Assembly: GCA_028284905.1 (NCBI GenBank) | Contig: JANQQU010000078.1 | Location: forward strand, 1-57,139 | Length of the DNA stretch: 57,139 nt | Direction of reading: 5' to 3' | Source of the DNA: Calditrichia bacterium | GTDB lineage: Bacteria > Calditrichota > Calditrichia > RBG-13-44-9 > J075 | Shown here: one piece after another, positions 42,961-52,100 of the stretch | How the letters are laid out: the number at the start of each line of letters is the position of its first letter | How positions within the stretch are numbered: position 1 is the stretch's first letter | Notes under the pieces: model-generated | Seen by the model: the letters and a program-made list of their open reading frames with translations, nothing else | Database searches by the model: none | What the model was told of the DNA's origin: nothing | Made by a program: the position numbers and the translations under genes

Positions 42961-43047
42961 CGGATGATTTTATTTCATCCGTCTCCATTCTCCCCTTTTA
43001 CGAACCGGAATCAATCATTATTAAAAATGACTGATTCCGGTTCTTTC
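42961..43047 (+). terminator. Tandem hairpin terminator after the AGCS gene
   Basis: CGGATGA/TCATCCG (42961-42981) is followed by a pyrimidine run ending CCCCTTTT. A second long stem GAACCGGAATCA/TGATTCCGGTTC (43002-43043) is followed by TTTC. Both lie within 100 bases of the stop codon. Confidence 0.65.
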
Positions 43048-43150
43048 ATCTCAGGATTAATTTTCAGAAAATCTTTGGTAAATCGATATTTTTGATATTT
43101 GCTAAAACTTCTCCGGGAAAAATCAGCTATATTGCTTTCAAGATCATCAA

Positions 43151-46100
43151 ATGCTGAAAAGGGCCAGGAGCATCTCTTTGAATATCCCTAATGCTGTGAA
43201 TATTGACATGGAAGATATTCTCCGCACTTCCCGCATTCCCCGCACATTCGGGCTTTATCTCCTGATTCGGGTGATTATGCTGGCCGGTGGTATTCTGTTC
43301 TTTATCCTGTTCGACCTGCGCGAATTTGAATTCGTTCAGAATCAACTGACTGACACCCAACTATTTTTACGAACCATCTTTCTTTTCGCCGGCTGGACTT
43401 TTATCCTGCTCTTGCTGCTCATATATGCATTGGTAAAAGAAAGAGTTTTTATCGTCGCCATATTCTTTGCGATCTCTTTACCTGTCGATATGTTAACCAT
43501 ATATCTCAGCGCTGCTGCCAGTGGAGGCATTGACAGTCCCCTATTTCACAACGTCTACCTGGCGATTGCCGCTCACTCCTATTTTTTCTGGGTTTACGAC
43601 TTTAAGGAGAATGGCTGGTCAGATCAATTTGGCCTTTTAAAATATTTAATCGGCGGGGGACTTGCTTCAGTTTTGCTGGCAGCCCTGGTCTATATTGCGC
43701 TTGCTGGTGACGCACTCAATCCGCTAGCATTTTCCTTGGTGCTGGCATTGCAAACATTAGTAGCGGTTACCCTGACTGTTACCGCACGGGCAATTCGGGA
43801 ACGGAATTTATTGATGCACGATATGCAGAAAGATCTGCTGCAAACCCGTTACCTCTCCGGCACACTATCCCAGGCGCTGAGCAATGTGATAAACATAGCG
43901 AAATCCACTGACCGGGAGATGCTTGAACAAAATCTGTATGAATTCGCTGCGGAAATCGGGAAAAACCTGGAAGCGGAATATTGCGCTATCGGCTTCTGTG
44001 ATAAAGACATTATCGAAGACGTCGCCACCTGGCAGGCATCCGAAAAAGATGCACCGGTAATGCAAGGATTGGAACAAGTGCGCCACGGATCGATGAAAGG
44101 CAGTTTGATTGGCAAAGTGTTACTGGAAGATTTCCAGAGCTTTACCTGGGATGCTGCTTTTCAGGGTAACATTCTTGATCCGGAGAATGAAAACTTTGAC
44201 AGCAGCAATTTACCGACATTCCGGGAAAATGCTGAAAAGTACCGGCGGGAAATTCTGCATAGTGGCGAGATTCGTCATCTCCTGATCGTCCCGATCTATT
44301 CCCAGAATGATCCCGGAAGGCCAGTGGGTTATATTCACATCATCAATCGTATGACCAGTGACGGGCAGGTCGATGTCCAGGGATTTAGTGAACTGCAAAT
44401 AAATCTTATCGACATGATCGGTTCCCAGCTCGGTGTCGCCTTCGAGAATTTTCAAATACACCAGAAAGAGAGGGCGTTACGTAAAGAAGAAGCACTGCTG
44501 AACGCCCTGGTGCTGGAGACGAACCTCGATAATGTTTTTCAGGAAATCTTAACATATCTCAATCGCATGTTCGATTCCCGGGTGGCATCACTTTGGTTGC
44601 CGGCAGAAGACGGATTTGGAGAATCCCAGGATGCGCTGAAAATAGTGCTTCGAATGGTCGCGGTTGGTCAAAACGATACCTTATCTGCCGAAGACGACAT
44701 TCTCCGGCAAAAGCTGGAATTTTGCAATATTTACAGCCGAAGCGAAGATTTTATGGGGCGATTTCTCGATCCCAATCAAACAGATCTGAGTATTCAACAC
44801 ATTAGTGATACCAGCGCAGTAAAAGATTGCTGGGCCGAATTTCAAACGGAATTCACCAGTCAGCAAATTATTGCCATTCCGATTATCAGCGCCCGGGGGG
44901 AAAATGGACTTTCAGCGAATATTCCCATTTGGGAGCAAGTGCTGGGCATTCTCTGTTTGCGTCCGCGGAATGATCGTTTTGTCTTTACGGAAAGCATGCG
45001 CAAGCAGTTAACCCGTTTTTCCCAACACCTGGCAGTGATCATCGAAAAAAACCGCTACCAACGGCGATATACGCATATCGAATTGCTTCGGGATGCCCTG
45101 GAAAAGAACCAGAATGTCCCCTATGATCAATTCTATAAAAACCTGGTGGCAGCAGTTAAGGAAGTGATTGGTGCGGAAACCTGCTCGCTCTATATGTACA
45201 ATGCCCGCAGCAATGCCTTGTATTTAAAAGCGAGCACGGCCAGTCAGGTAATTTTACTGGATGATTCCGGTGAAAAACAAACATTGCAGACCAGCGATTA
45301 TATCGGGAAAGATATTTATCCTCTGGAAGCGGACAGTATAACCGGAGAAATTTACAAGCAAGGTAAGCCAGTGTTGATATATGATGTCCTCAAACATCAT
45401 TTACTTTACCGGCAATTTGTGGAAGCGACCAATTTTACCCGGCACCAATCATTGGTTGGCGCGCCAATCATCAAAAGTAACGGGGAAAAAATTGGCGTCA
45501 TCCGCTGCAATAACAAGAAACAGGCCGGGGTGCGATTTCCGGTTTTTGTTCAAGGCAACAAAGTGTTTATGGAATTGATCGCTCGTTTCATCGCCATGTT
45601 CATCGAAAACACTGAAACGAATGCTGTGAAAGCGGAATATCTCAATCAACTGGCCCATGAGTTTTCCACACCGCTTAATGCGATGATGTCTCAAATCAGT
45701 TTTGTCAGGCGGCTATACCTTGAGGAAATTTCCGTGAAACAGCCGGATGAGGAATTCAAATACCTTTCCGATGAAGTTCATTACCTCAATCACCTGATCC
45801 AGGATATTCAGTTTCAATTCGGAGAAGGCGCCAATGCGACCGATAATTATGATTGGCATAAAAAAATCGATCTTTATCCGATCATCGAAAAAGTGCAAAA
45901 GCTTCTGAAATCCGATGCCCGCTTTGACCGGGAAATCGAAATTCAATATATTCCCGCGGTCATCCCCAAAATGCATGTGGATAAAATGCGCTTCGAACAG
46001 GTAATTTTTAATCTGCTGCAAAATGCGGTAAAATATTCGCATCGGCGTGGCAGAAATATTATTATTAGCTATGAAGCGGTTTCGCAAACATTTGAAAATT

Positions 46101-46363
46101 CCGATAGTAGTGAGTGGCACGCCATCCATGTCAAGAATTGGGGAATCGGCGTCGAAAAACGGGAAGTAGATGTCATCTTTGAAGCATATAAACGGGGAAG
46201 CAACGCGCGCCTGGTATCAGCCTCCGGCACGGGTATCGGCCTCTCCGTATCGCGAAAAATCATTGAAAATCACGGCGGGTTTCTAAAGGTGACCCGTTTA
46301 AAGTCCCCAACAATATTCACCATTTTTTTACCGGATTTTTTAACGGAAAGGAGACCATCATAA
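43151..46363 (+). CDS. Membrane GAF-domain sensor histidine kinase
   Basis: A protein of 1070 residues. Five or six N-terminal membrane helices (about 33-215) are followed by three GAF-type sensor domains (about 240-440, 460-640 and 655-815). The DHp helix has phospho-acceptor His836 in LAHEFSTPLNA. The ATPase domain has the N box NLLQNAVKYS (about 953), G1 WGIGVEK (about 996) and G2 GTGIGLSVSRK (about 1026). The first ATG (43151) has no clear ribosome binding site; ATG 43208 is an alternative. The stop codon shares a base with the start of the next response regulator gene. Signal: unknown, several GAF domains suggest small-molecule or redox input. Confidence 0.92.
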   Translation: MLKRARSISLNIPNAVNIDMEDILRTSRIPRTFGLYLLIRVIMLAGGILFFILFDLREFEFVQNQLTDTQLFLRTIFLFAGWTFILLLLLIYALVKERVFIVAIFFAISLPVDMLTIYLSAAASGGIDSPLFHNVYLAIAAHSYFFWVYDFKENGWSDQFGLLKYLIGGGLASVLLAALVYIALAGDALNPLAFSLVLALQTLVAVTLTVTARAIRERNLLMHDMQKDLLQTRYLSGTLSQALSNVINIAKSTDREMLEQNLYEFAAEIGKNLEAEYCAIGFCDKDIIEDVATWQASEKDAPVMQGLEQVRHGSMKGSLIGKVLLEDFQSFTWDAAFQGNILDPENENFDSSNLPTFRENAEKYRREILHSGEIRHLLIVPIYSQNDPGRPVGYIHIINRMTSDGQVDVQGFSELQINLIDMIGSQLGVAFENFQIHQKERALRKEEALLNALVLETNLDNVFQEILTYLNRMFDSRVASLWLPAEDGFGESQDALKIVLRMVAVGQNDTLSAEDDILRQKLEFCNIYSRSEDFMGRFLDPNQTDLSIQHISDTSAVKDCWAEFQTEFTSQQIIAIPIISARGENGLSANIPIWEQVLGILCLRPRNDRFVFTESMRKQLTRFSQHLAVIIEKNRYQRRYTHIELLRDALEKNQNVPYDQFYKNLVAAVKEVIGAETCSLYMYNARSNALYLKASTASQVILLDDSGEKQTLQTSDYIGKDIYPLEADSITGEIYKQGKPVLIYDVLKHHLLYRQFVEATNFTRHQSLVGAPIIKSNGEKIGVIRCNNKKQAGVRFPVFVQGNKVFMELIARFIAMFIENTETNAVKAEYLNQLAHEFSTPLNAMMSQISFVRRLYLEEISVKQPDEEFKYLSDEVHYLNHLIQDIQFQFGEGANATDNYDWHKKIDLYPIIEKVQKLLKSDARFDREIEIQYIPAVIPKMHVDKMRFEQVIFNLLQNAVKYSHRRGRNIIISYEAVSQTFENSDSSEWHAIHVKNWGIGVEKREVDVIFEAYKRGSNARLVSASGTGIGLSVSRKIIENHGGFLKVTRLKSPTIFTIFLPDFLTERRPS

Positions 46364-46758
46364 TGCATATTTTATTTATCGATGATGACATTAAACGGAA
46401 CCGTCCGTTAGTGCGCTATATTGAAAGTTCGGAACATTGGGAGGTGGATTGGGCAGAGTCTCCGGCGAAAGCACTGGCAAGGCTGGAAAAGCCGGATGAT
46501 ATCGACTGCATCGTTCTGGACATCATGATGCCGCCGGATGACAGTATCGACCAGGACCGCAGCATCATGGGCATGGATACCGGTCTGCTTGTACTGGAAA
46601 AAATTGATGAGATTACCGAAGGAAAAATTCCCGTGGTTGTGCTAACAGCCCGTCAGGATATGCAACGTCTGGAAACTGATCAGCGGGTAAAAGAGTATCT
46701 AAAAAAACCGCAACCTGCGGAAAAAGTGATCTCGGCTATTAAACAGGCTTGCAGCTGA
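46363..46758 (+). CDS. Single-domain response regulator 1
   Basis: A receiver domain of 131 residues with no output domain. The acidic pocket is Asp7-Asp9 (FIDDD), the phospho-acceptor is Asp53 (VLDIMMPPDD), the switch Thr is Thr95 (VVLTARQ) and the conserved Lys is Lys115 (KKP). Compared with usual receivers, an extra 12 or so residues (DDSIDQDRSIMG) lie between the Pro after the phospho-acceptor and the conserved Gly. The start codon overlaps the histidine kinase stop (TAATG), indicating translational coupling; AAAGGAG lies about 8-13 nt upstream of the ATG. Confidence 0.9.
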   Translation: MHILFIDDDIKRNRPLVRYIESSEHWEVDWAESPAKALARLEKPDDIDCIVLDIMMPPDDSIDQDRSIMGMDTGLLVLEKIDEITEGKIPVVVLTARQDMQRLETDQRVKEYLKKPQPAEKVISAIKQACS

Positions 46759-46828
46759 AGTATCTTAGAAACCCGGCAGCATCTGGCAGACGGCTGCCTG
46801 TAACCATCGTATTACTGAAGAAAGTATT

Positions 46829-47227
46829 ATGCATATTTTATTGATTGATGACGATTCAATCCGCACCCATCCTTTGGTGCATTACATAAAGAATGTAACA
46901 GAATGGGAAATTGACTGGGCGAAATCGCCAGCGGAAGCGATAGCAAAGATATCCGATGACTCGGTGAATTACAACGCCGTCCTGCTTGATGTAATGATGC
47001 CCCCCGATGAAAGCATTGACCGGCTGGAGGGCGACATGGGTTTTGGCAGCGGTCTGGCTTTATTGCCGCGTCTATCATCCATGCTGGCAGCGGATGTACC
47101 GGTAATTGTTTACAGCGCCCGGCAGGACCTGGATTTTCTTAATGATGACGAGCGGGTCGCTGCCTACATTATTAAACCGGTATCCCCCCAGGATGTCGCG
47201 GATAAAATACGGGAGCTGACTGCTTAG
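46829..47227 (+). CDS. Single-domain response regulator 2
   Basis: A receiver domain of 132 residues and a diverged duplicate of the gene before it, with the same N-terminus (MHIL-IDDD) and the same MMPPD-SID insertion. The phospho-acceptor is Asp54 (LLDVMMPPDE), the switch residue is Ser in VYSARQD and the Lys lies in YIIKPVS. No DNA-binding or other output domain is present, so it must act by protein contact. The coiled-coil membrane protein that follows is a candidate partner. It lies 70 bases after regulator 1. Confidence 0.9.
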   Translation: MHILLIDDDSIRTHPLVHYIKNVTEWEIDWAKSPAEAIAKISDDSVNYNAVLLDVMMPPDESIDRLEGDMGFGSGLALLPRLSSMLAADVPVIVYSARQDLDFLNDDERVAAYIIKPVSPQDVADKIRELTA

Positions 47228-47285
47228 CATCGCCAGTCTTACTAAACAAACACTGTAGCTCGTAAATCAAAAAACGGAATGCGCT

Positions 47286-48488
47286 ATGGCAAATCAACCG
47301 CAGGATCCGCAAACAGTTCGTAAAATTTCACGCCGTCTGAAGGTAGCGCTGGGTATCTCGATCATTATGCTCGGTGCGCTGGCTGCACTGTTTGCGCTGG
47401 GCAGCTACTTTTTCTTTATCCCATTTAGCAAACATACTTCACAGTTGGATCATTCCCTGCAAACGCTGCAGACCCTCAGCGATTTAAAGTATGAGGCGAC
47501 GGTTAGCAGCGATTCTACCCGGCGGGAAGAGATCGCCGAAAGGATTACGGCCTTGCAAGCAGAGATTCTCCGGGTAGAATCCTACCGGGAAAAATTAATG
47601 CAGGAAACCGCTACCCGGGCGGAAAACATTATCCGCATGTCGACATTTTTTGTTACCTCGGTTTCTTTCTTCTTTGGCATCTTCACCCTTGTGATTGGCT
47701 GGCTAAGCTATCGAAGATATGATGAATTAAAGCGAGAGCTGGAAGATCGTATCAAAGAACGGTATGAAATTAAAGAAGAGGTAGAAAACCAGAATGACTT
47801 GATCGACCAGCAGCGGAAAATGGTCAACAAAAGCCTGAAGGACTCGGAACAGGCGGCGGAAGTTCAGCAGAAAAAACTGGAAGAAATTCGTGATCAAATT
47901 AACGTCCAGCGAACCAATATTGATCAGCAAAAGAAAAACATGGACGACTGGCAAAAAACTTTCACATCGGAAGTAGAAGCGCAGCAGAGTAAGCTGAATG
48001 AAGCTTCCTGGGAATCAGAAAAGCTGATTGTAGAGCAAACCCGGAAAGTCACCGAACGCCTGCAGGAAATCGAGCGCCGAATGAAAGATAAGAGTAGCAA
48101 ACTTTCCGACGATATTCAGGAATTTAATCAGCAAATGGATGCGAATAATCGCCTGACAGTAGAAAACAGGCAATATATCCGAACCATCGCAGATGAATTC
48201 TATGGCTCTACAATTATCGAAATCCTTAGCGCCTTGCACGAAAGCGAAGTAATCACCGTCGAATCCTACGAGGGTTTAAAAACCCTGATGGCGGAAGCAC
48301 AATACCTGATTTCCCTCAATGATCCGGACCCGCAGGAACGCCAGAAGGCAATTTACGGTTTGTATGGTCTGGGAACCGGGAAAGCACTCTCCAAGCTCAA
48401 AATGGTAATGGAGAACCAGGAAGAAACCGCCGAACTGCGCATGCTGGCGCAGCGGGCTATATTGGAGATTGAGAAACGGGATGGGTAG
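47286..48488 (+). CDS. Membrane protein with long cytoplasmic coiled coil
   Basis: A protein of 400 residues. One N-terminal membrane helix (about 19-44), a short periplasmic helical region and a second helix (about 115-137) lead into a long charged coiled coil (about 145-290; rich in Gln, Glu and Lys, for example QQKKLEEIRDQINVQ). A C-terminal helical-repeat-like domain (about 310-400) closes it. The topology resembles chemoreceptors, but I see no MCP signalling tip motif. Its place after a kinase and two receivers suggests a sensor, a scaffold or an effector of the same pathway. I do not recognise the family. Confidence 0.7.
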   Translation: MANQPQDPQTVRKISRRLKVALGISIIMLGALAALFALGSYFFFIPFSKHTSQLDHSLQTLQTLSDLKYEATVSSDSTRREEIAERITALQAEILRVESYREKLMQETATRAENIIRMSTFFVTSVSFFFGIFTLVIGWLSYRRYDELKRELEDRIKERYEIKEEVENQNDLIDQQRKMVNKSLKDSEQAAEVQQKKLEEIRDQINVQRTNIDQQKKNMDDWQKTFTSEVEAQQSKLNEASWESEKLIVEQTRKVTERLQEIERRMKDKSSKLSDDIQEFNQQMDANNRLTVENRQYIRTIADEFYGSTIIEILSALHESEVITVESYEGLKTLMAEAQYLISLNDPDPQERQKAIYGLYGLGTGKALSKLKMVMENQEETAELRMLAQRAILEIEKRDG

Positions 48489-48505
48489 GAATGGGTAAAT
48501 ATGCC

Positions 48506-48530
48506 AATATTCAAATGGGCAAATGGGCAA
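48506..48530 (+). repeat. Left inverted repeat of the four-helix-bundle cassette
   Basis: Bases 48511-48530 are the exact reverse complement of 49096-49115. Extended to 48506-48530 and 49096-49120 the arms match at 24 of 25 positions. The core is two copies of the 8-mer CAAATGGG. Confidence 0.85.
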
Positions 48531-48640
48531 TTAATAGTTTTTGCAGATTTACAGATTTGCTCATTTGCAGATTTCTAAACTAAAATTCTAAAATTACCTG
48601 TTTCCTGGCAATTTGTATTAAAACTTACGCCGGGGAATAT

Positions 48641-49057
48641 ATGCTACCACCTCATCTGACTCATTATCAAACCTGGGAAAAAAGTGTATTTCTACGAATA
48701 CGGGAAGAATCTGTTTGGCAATTCTTTGCCTATCGCAAATCTTTGTTTTTGTATGAATTATGTTGGCATGACTGCGAAATGTTGCTCAAAGATTATCGGG
48801 GGAGACAAATAGCAAACCAATTAATTCGCAGTATGGGGTCGGTTTGTGCCAATATTGAAGAAGGTTATGGCAGAGGTTTACACAGCAAATCATATCTTCA
48901 GTTCCTTCGATATTCAATAGCTTCCGCAAAAGAGACAAAGGGCTGGTATTACAGGAGCCGCTACTTACTTTCAAATTCATTAGTAAAGCAACGCCTTGAA
49001 TTAATTTCAGAAATTATTGCATTGACGATTGTCGAACTAAACCGCAAAAAGGTATGA
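48641..49057 (+). CDS. Four-helix-bundle protein (23S rRNA intervening-sequence protein family)
   Basis: A protein of 138 residues. RGRQIANQLIRSMGSVCANIEEGYGRG (about residues 52-78) is the hallmark of the S23/intervening-sequence protein family, followed by LQFLRYSIASAKET and a C-terminal helix. Family members occur inside 23S rRNA intervening sequences or alone in intergenic DNA; the diversity-generating accessory protein Avd shares the fold. Basic residues suggest nucleic-acid binding. Here the gene lies between inverted repeats that could pair into a long stem, a design like the intervening-sequence stem. No reverse transcriptase or rRNA gene is nearby. The ATG at 48641 follows GGGGAATAT, a weak binding site. 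Confidence 0.85.
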   Translation: MLPPHLTHYQTWEKSVFLRIREESVWQFFAYRKSLFLYELCWHDCEMLLKDYRGRQIANQLIRSMGSVCANIEEGYGRGLHSKSYLQFLRYSIASAKETKGWYYRSRYLLSNSLVKQRLELISEIIALTIVELNRKKV

Positions 49058-49070
49058 AGAAGAAATAAGC

Positions 49071-49120
49071 AAATGGGCAAATCTGCAAATACAACTTGCC
49101 CATTTGCCCATTTGAAAATT
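49071..49120. repeat. Right inverted repeat of the four-helix-bundle cassette, with inner hairpin
   Basis: GCAAATGGGCAA (near 49072) and TTGCCCATTTGC (49096-49107) form a 12-bp hairpin on their own. The outer part, 49096-49120, is the partner of the left arm at 48506-48530. A partial copy, TTATTTGAAAATT, follows at about 49125. Confidence 0.85.
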
Positions 49121-49140
49121 TACTTATTTGAAAATTCAAC

Positions 49141-52100
49141 TTACTTCAGCAGTATCATCTTTTTCATCGAAACAAAATCATTCGCATTCAGACGATAGAT
49201 GTAAATACCACTGGCAACCTTCACACCAAAATCATTTGTGCCGTCCCAGGTTACCTCCTTGAATCCGGCAGTCTGCTTCGCATTCACTAATGTCTTAACC
49301 ATCTGGCCAAGCACGTTGTAGATGCGAATAGTGACATCGGCAGTTTCCTTTAGACCATACTTTAGCGTGGTCGTCGGGTTGAACGGATTCGGATAGTTCT
49401 GCTCAAGCACATACTCGGTCGGGACCAGCTCGGAATCTTCGATACCTAGCGCTATGCTATCCAGCGATACTACTGCACGGAAGTGATATTGATTAGCAGC
49501 ATCCGGCTGCCAGAGGCCGCCAGAGAAAGTATAGGCGCGCTCGTTGCCCACCGTATGATAAGGTATCCAGGTTTCACCAACAGGTCCAGGTGCGGTAATG
49601 AAACCGATAAAGAAATCACCCGTTAAATCGGCCAGGCTCGCAGCGTGGTCTCTTAAGTCCACACGAGTCATTGGCCGGGTATTGGCAAGGGTTGCTTCCG
49701 GCCAAACGTTAAACGGCGTAATTAAGTCGCTACCCGGCAGACCATTGTCTTCTGCCCAGACGTGTACTTCAATCGAGTCGAACGGGCGATTCACATCGGT
49801 GTAGGTTCTCAGCAGAATTGCACCAAGATCAGCCATGTAGCCCTGCGGTACACTGACTCTTACTGCGACGCCGTTTCCAGTGGTAATATTAGTAACGAAA
49901 TCCACTTGTGCATTGTCGTAGAAGAGGTGAGTACCAGCAACATACTCGAAGGTGTCGGCAGCGGCGCTGCTGTTGCCAAGTCCGTCACTTGCATCAAAAG
50001 TATAAGCAACATTGGCACCGGTTTCCTGTCCCGGCACGGTGTAGTAATAAGTATCATCATTCGAGCTGTCGGAAGCTGCGCTATTGTAGCTGCCGCCATC
50101 TACGGCATAGTGCACATTCGTGCTGCCAACGCCGGAAATGTCAATGATATCGGCTTGGCGGACAAAATCACCACTGGCGCCTTCAAAGAAGGCCGGGCCT
50201 TCATGCACGATGAGCGGGCCTTCCGTATCAGTATCAGCAGAGGTAATCATGACGTCGTCGATATACATGCCATCGACTTCATAACCGCCATCACTGAAGA
50301 AGCGGAAACGCACTTTCACATCGGCATTCCCGACGAATCCACTCAGTGAGTAAGTGTAGAGTTCCCAGGTATCGAACCCTTCGCCATCAAAGGTATCGAG
50401 ATTTACCCAGTTGCTGCCATCAGCAGATGCTTCGATATACATATAGTCAAAACCCTGCTCGATGTTATAGCGGGCATAAAAAGACAGCTCTGCACCAAAA
50501 GAAGCGGAGAGATCCACGCCATTGGCCATTGTCGCAGTGATGTTCAGATTCGGGGCGTAATTACCACCGGGGCTTTCGGTTAGGGAGTGGGTCGGGGAGT
50601 TTGCAAACTGTTCGGTCAACGCCCAGCTGCCGGTCAAGGTCCATTTGCTTACACCACTTTCAAAGTCATCCGTGAAAACAACGCCAGGATCGCTGTAGTC
50701 GCTGTTCGGCGTAGGAGTAAGGTCTGCAACGAAAGTGTTATTGAGATCTTCACTGGTTTCATCCGCACCGGTGACGCCATTACCACCACTGGTGGTTTGG
50801 GCACCTTCAGTGAAATCGATTCGCTGCGAGGAAAATCCAGCATTGTTGGAGCCAAGGGCGGGCACCTGGGAACCGATGTCGGTATCTGGCAGGTAAGCGG
50901 ACCCATCCGTGTCGACGTCAGGGCCATCTATCACAACGCCGGTCTTGTCCACCTGCTCATTATTCGCCGGGGAGGTGTCGTCATAGATGACATAATCGAC
51001 ATCAGCAACCAGATCGCTTAAACCATCCCAGTAATAAAGAATAAGCACTTCATCACCGCCAGTCAGCAAGCTGCCGCCGCCATCATCAATTAAACCCGGA
51101 CGCGCTTCGCGCATATTCGCTACGTCATTAGGATTATCGGTGCCATCTTCGTGCAATTCATAGGTCGGATCCACACCGTAGAGGTCAGCAAAGAGGGAAT
51201 CGCCATTTAGAGCAACGGTTTGAAACTCACCAGGCGCAATCGAAGCACCTTCCGGGAAGCGGGCATGCCAGTCGCCAAAGCCGCCACCGCCGCCTTCACC
51301 AGCCCCCAGAACAATCTGATAATAGAAAGTGGGGCCACCCTGGAAGGTTGCATCGGTGAGATAGTAGTTCGTCAGATCTACCGGCATCGGACCGGGATTG
51401 TAAATTTCAACAAATTCGCCGCCAGTCGGTGTCACTACGAATTCGGAAATCAGCAACTTTTTCGGCACTTCCGGGTCGACCACCTGTCCGCGAATTTCGC
51501 CGGAGGGCACCGAGTCGGTATGCACGTTAATGTAGATGTTGCCAGCCAGCAGTTCATCCACCAGGGCCGAAGTTAACGGCTCAGTATCGCCGCTTGTCCA
51601 GACGCCGGCAATCGTAGTATCGCCAGCGCTTACGCCGGTAACGATCGTCTTCACCACGCCGCCATTCGCACCAGCTGGCGCATTGTGGAAATGCATGGCA
51701 TTAACGTTACCTACCAGATCGCGAACATGGATCTCGTAACTTAACTCGGTACCTGCGCCATTGAGGGTCATACGGGCGCTACCGGTGCCGGGGCTGTCCC
51801 CTGCAGGTACTTCCTGGCCGGCATTAAGATAGGCCGCTTTCTCTGTCACCGGTCCCTCATCTCCACCTGGCGCATACAGGGAAATAAAGCGTGCGGAAGC
51901 GCCGGCAACAGTTTGTCTTACCACGGAGTTCGTTGTGGGATCAACTTCATGGACGCCAGCGCCATTGGTGACCAGTAAATTGCCATTACCCAATTCCCAA
52001 ACTCCGCGCAGGCCGGTAACAGCGTTTACGGTATTTAGCAGGTTACCGCTGGCATCAAAAATACTTACACCGGAAGGATTGGAAAAATTTGCCACGGCAA

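Noticed and set aside
48641-49057. Diversity-generating retroelement accessory gene (avd)
   Set aside because: The fold family fits, but there is no reverse transcriptase, template repeat or variable repeat nearby.
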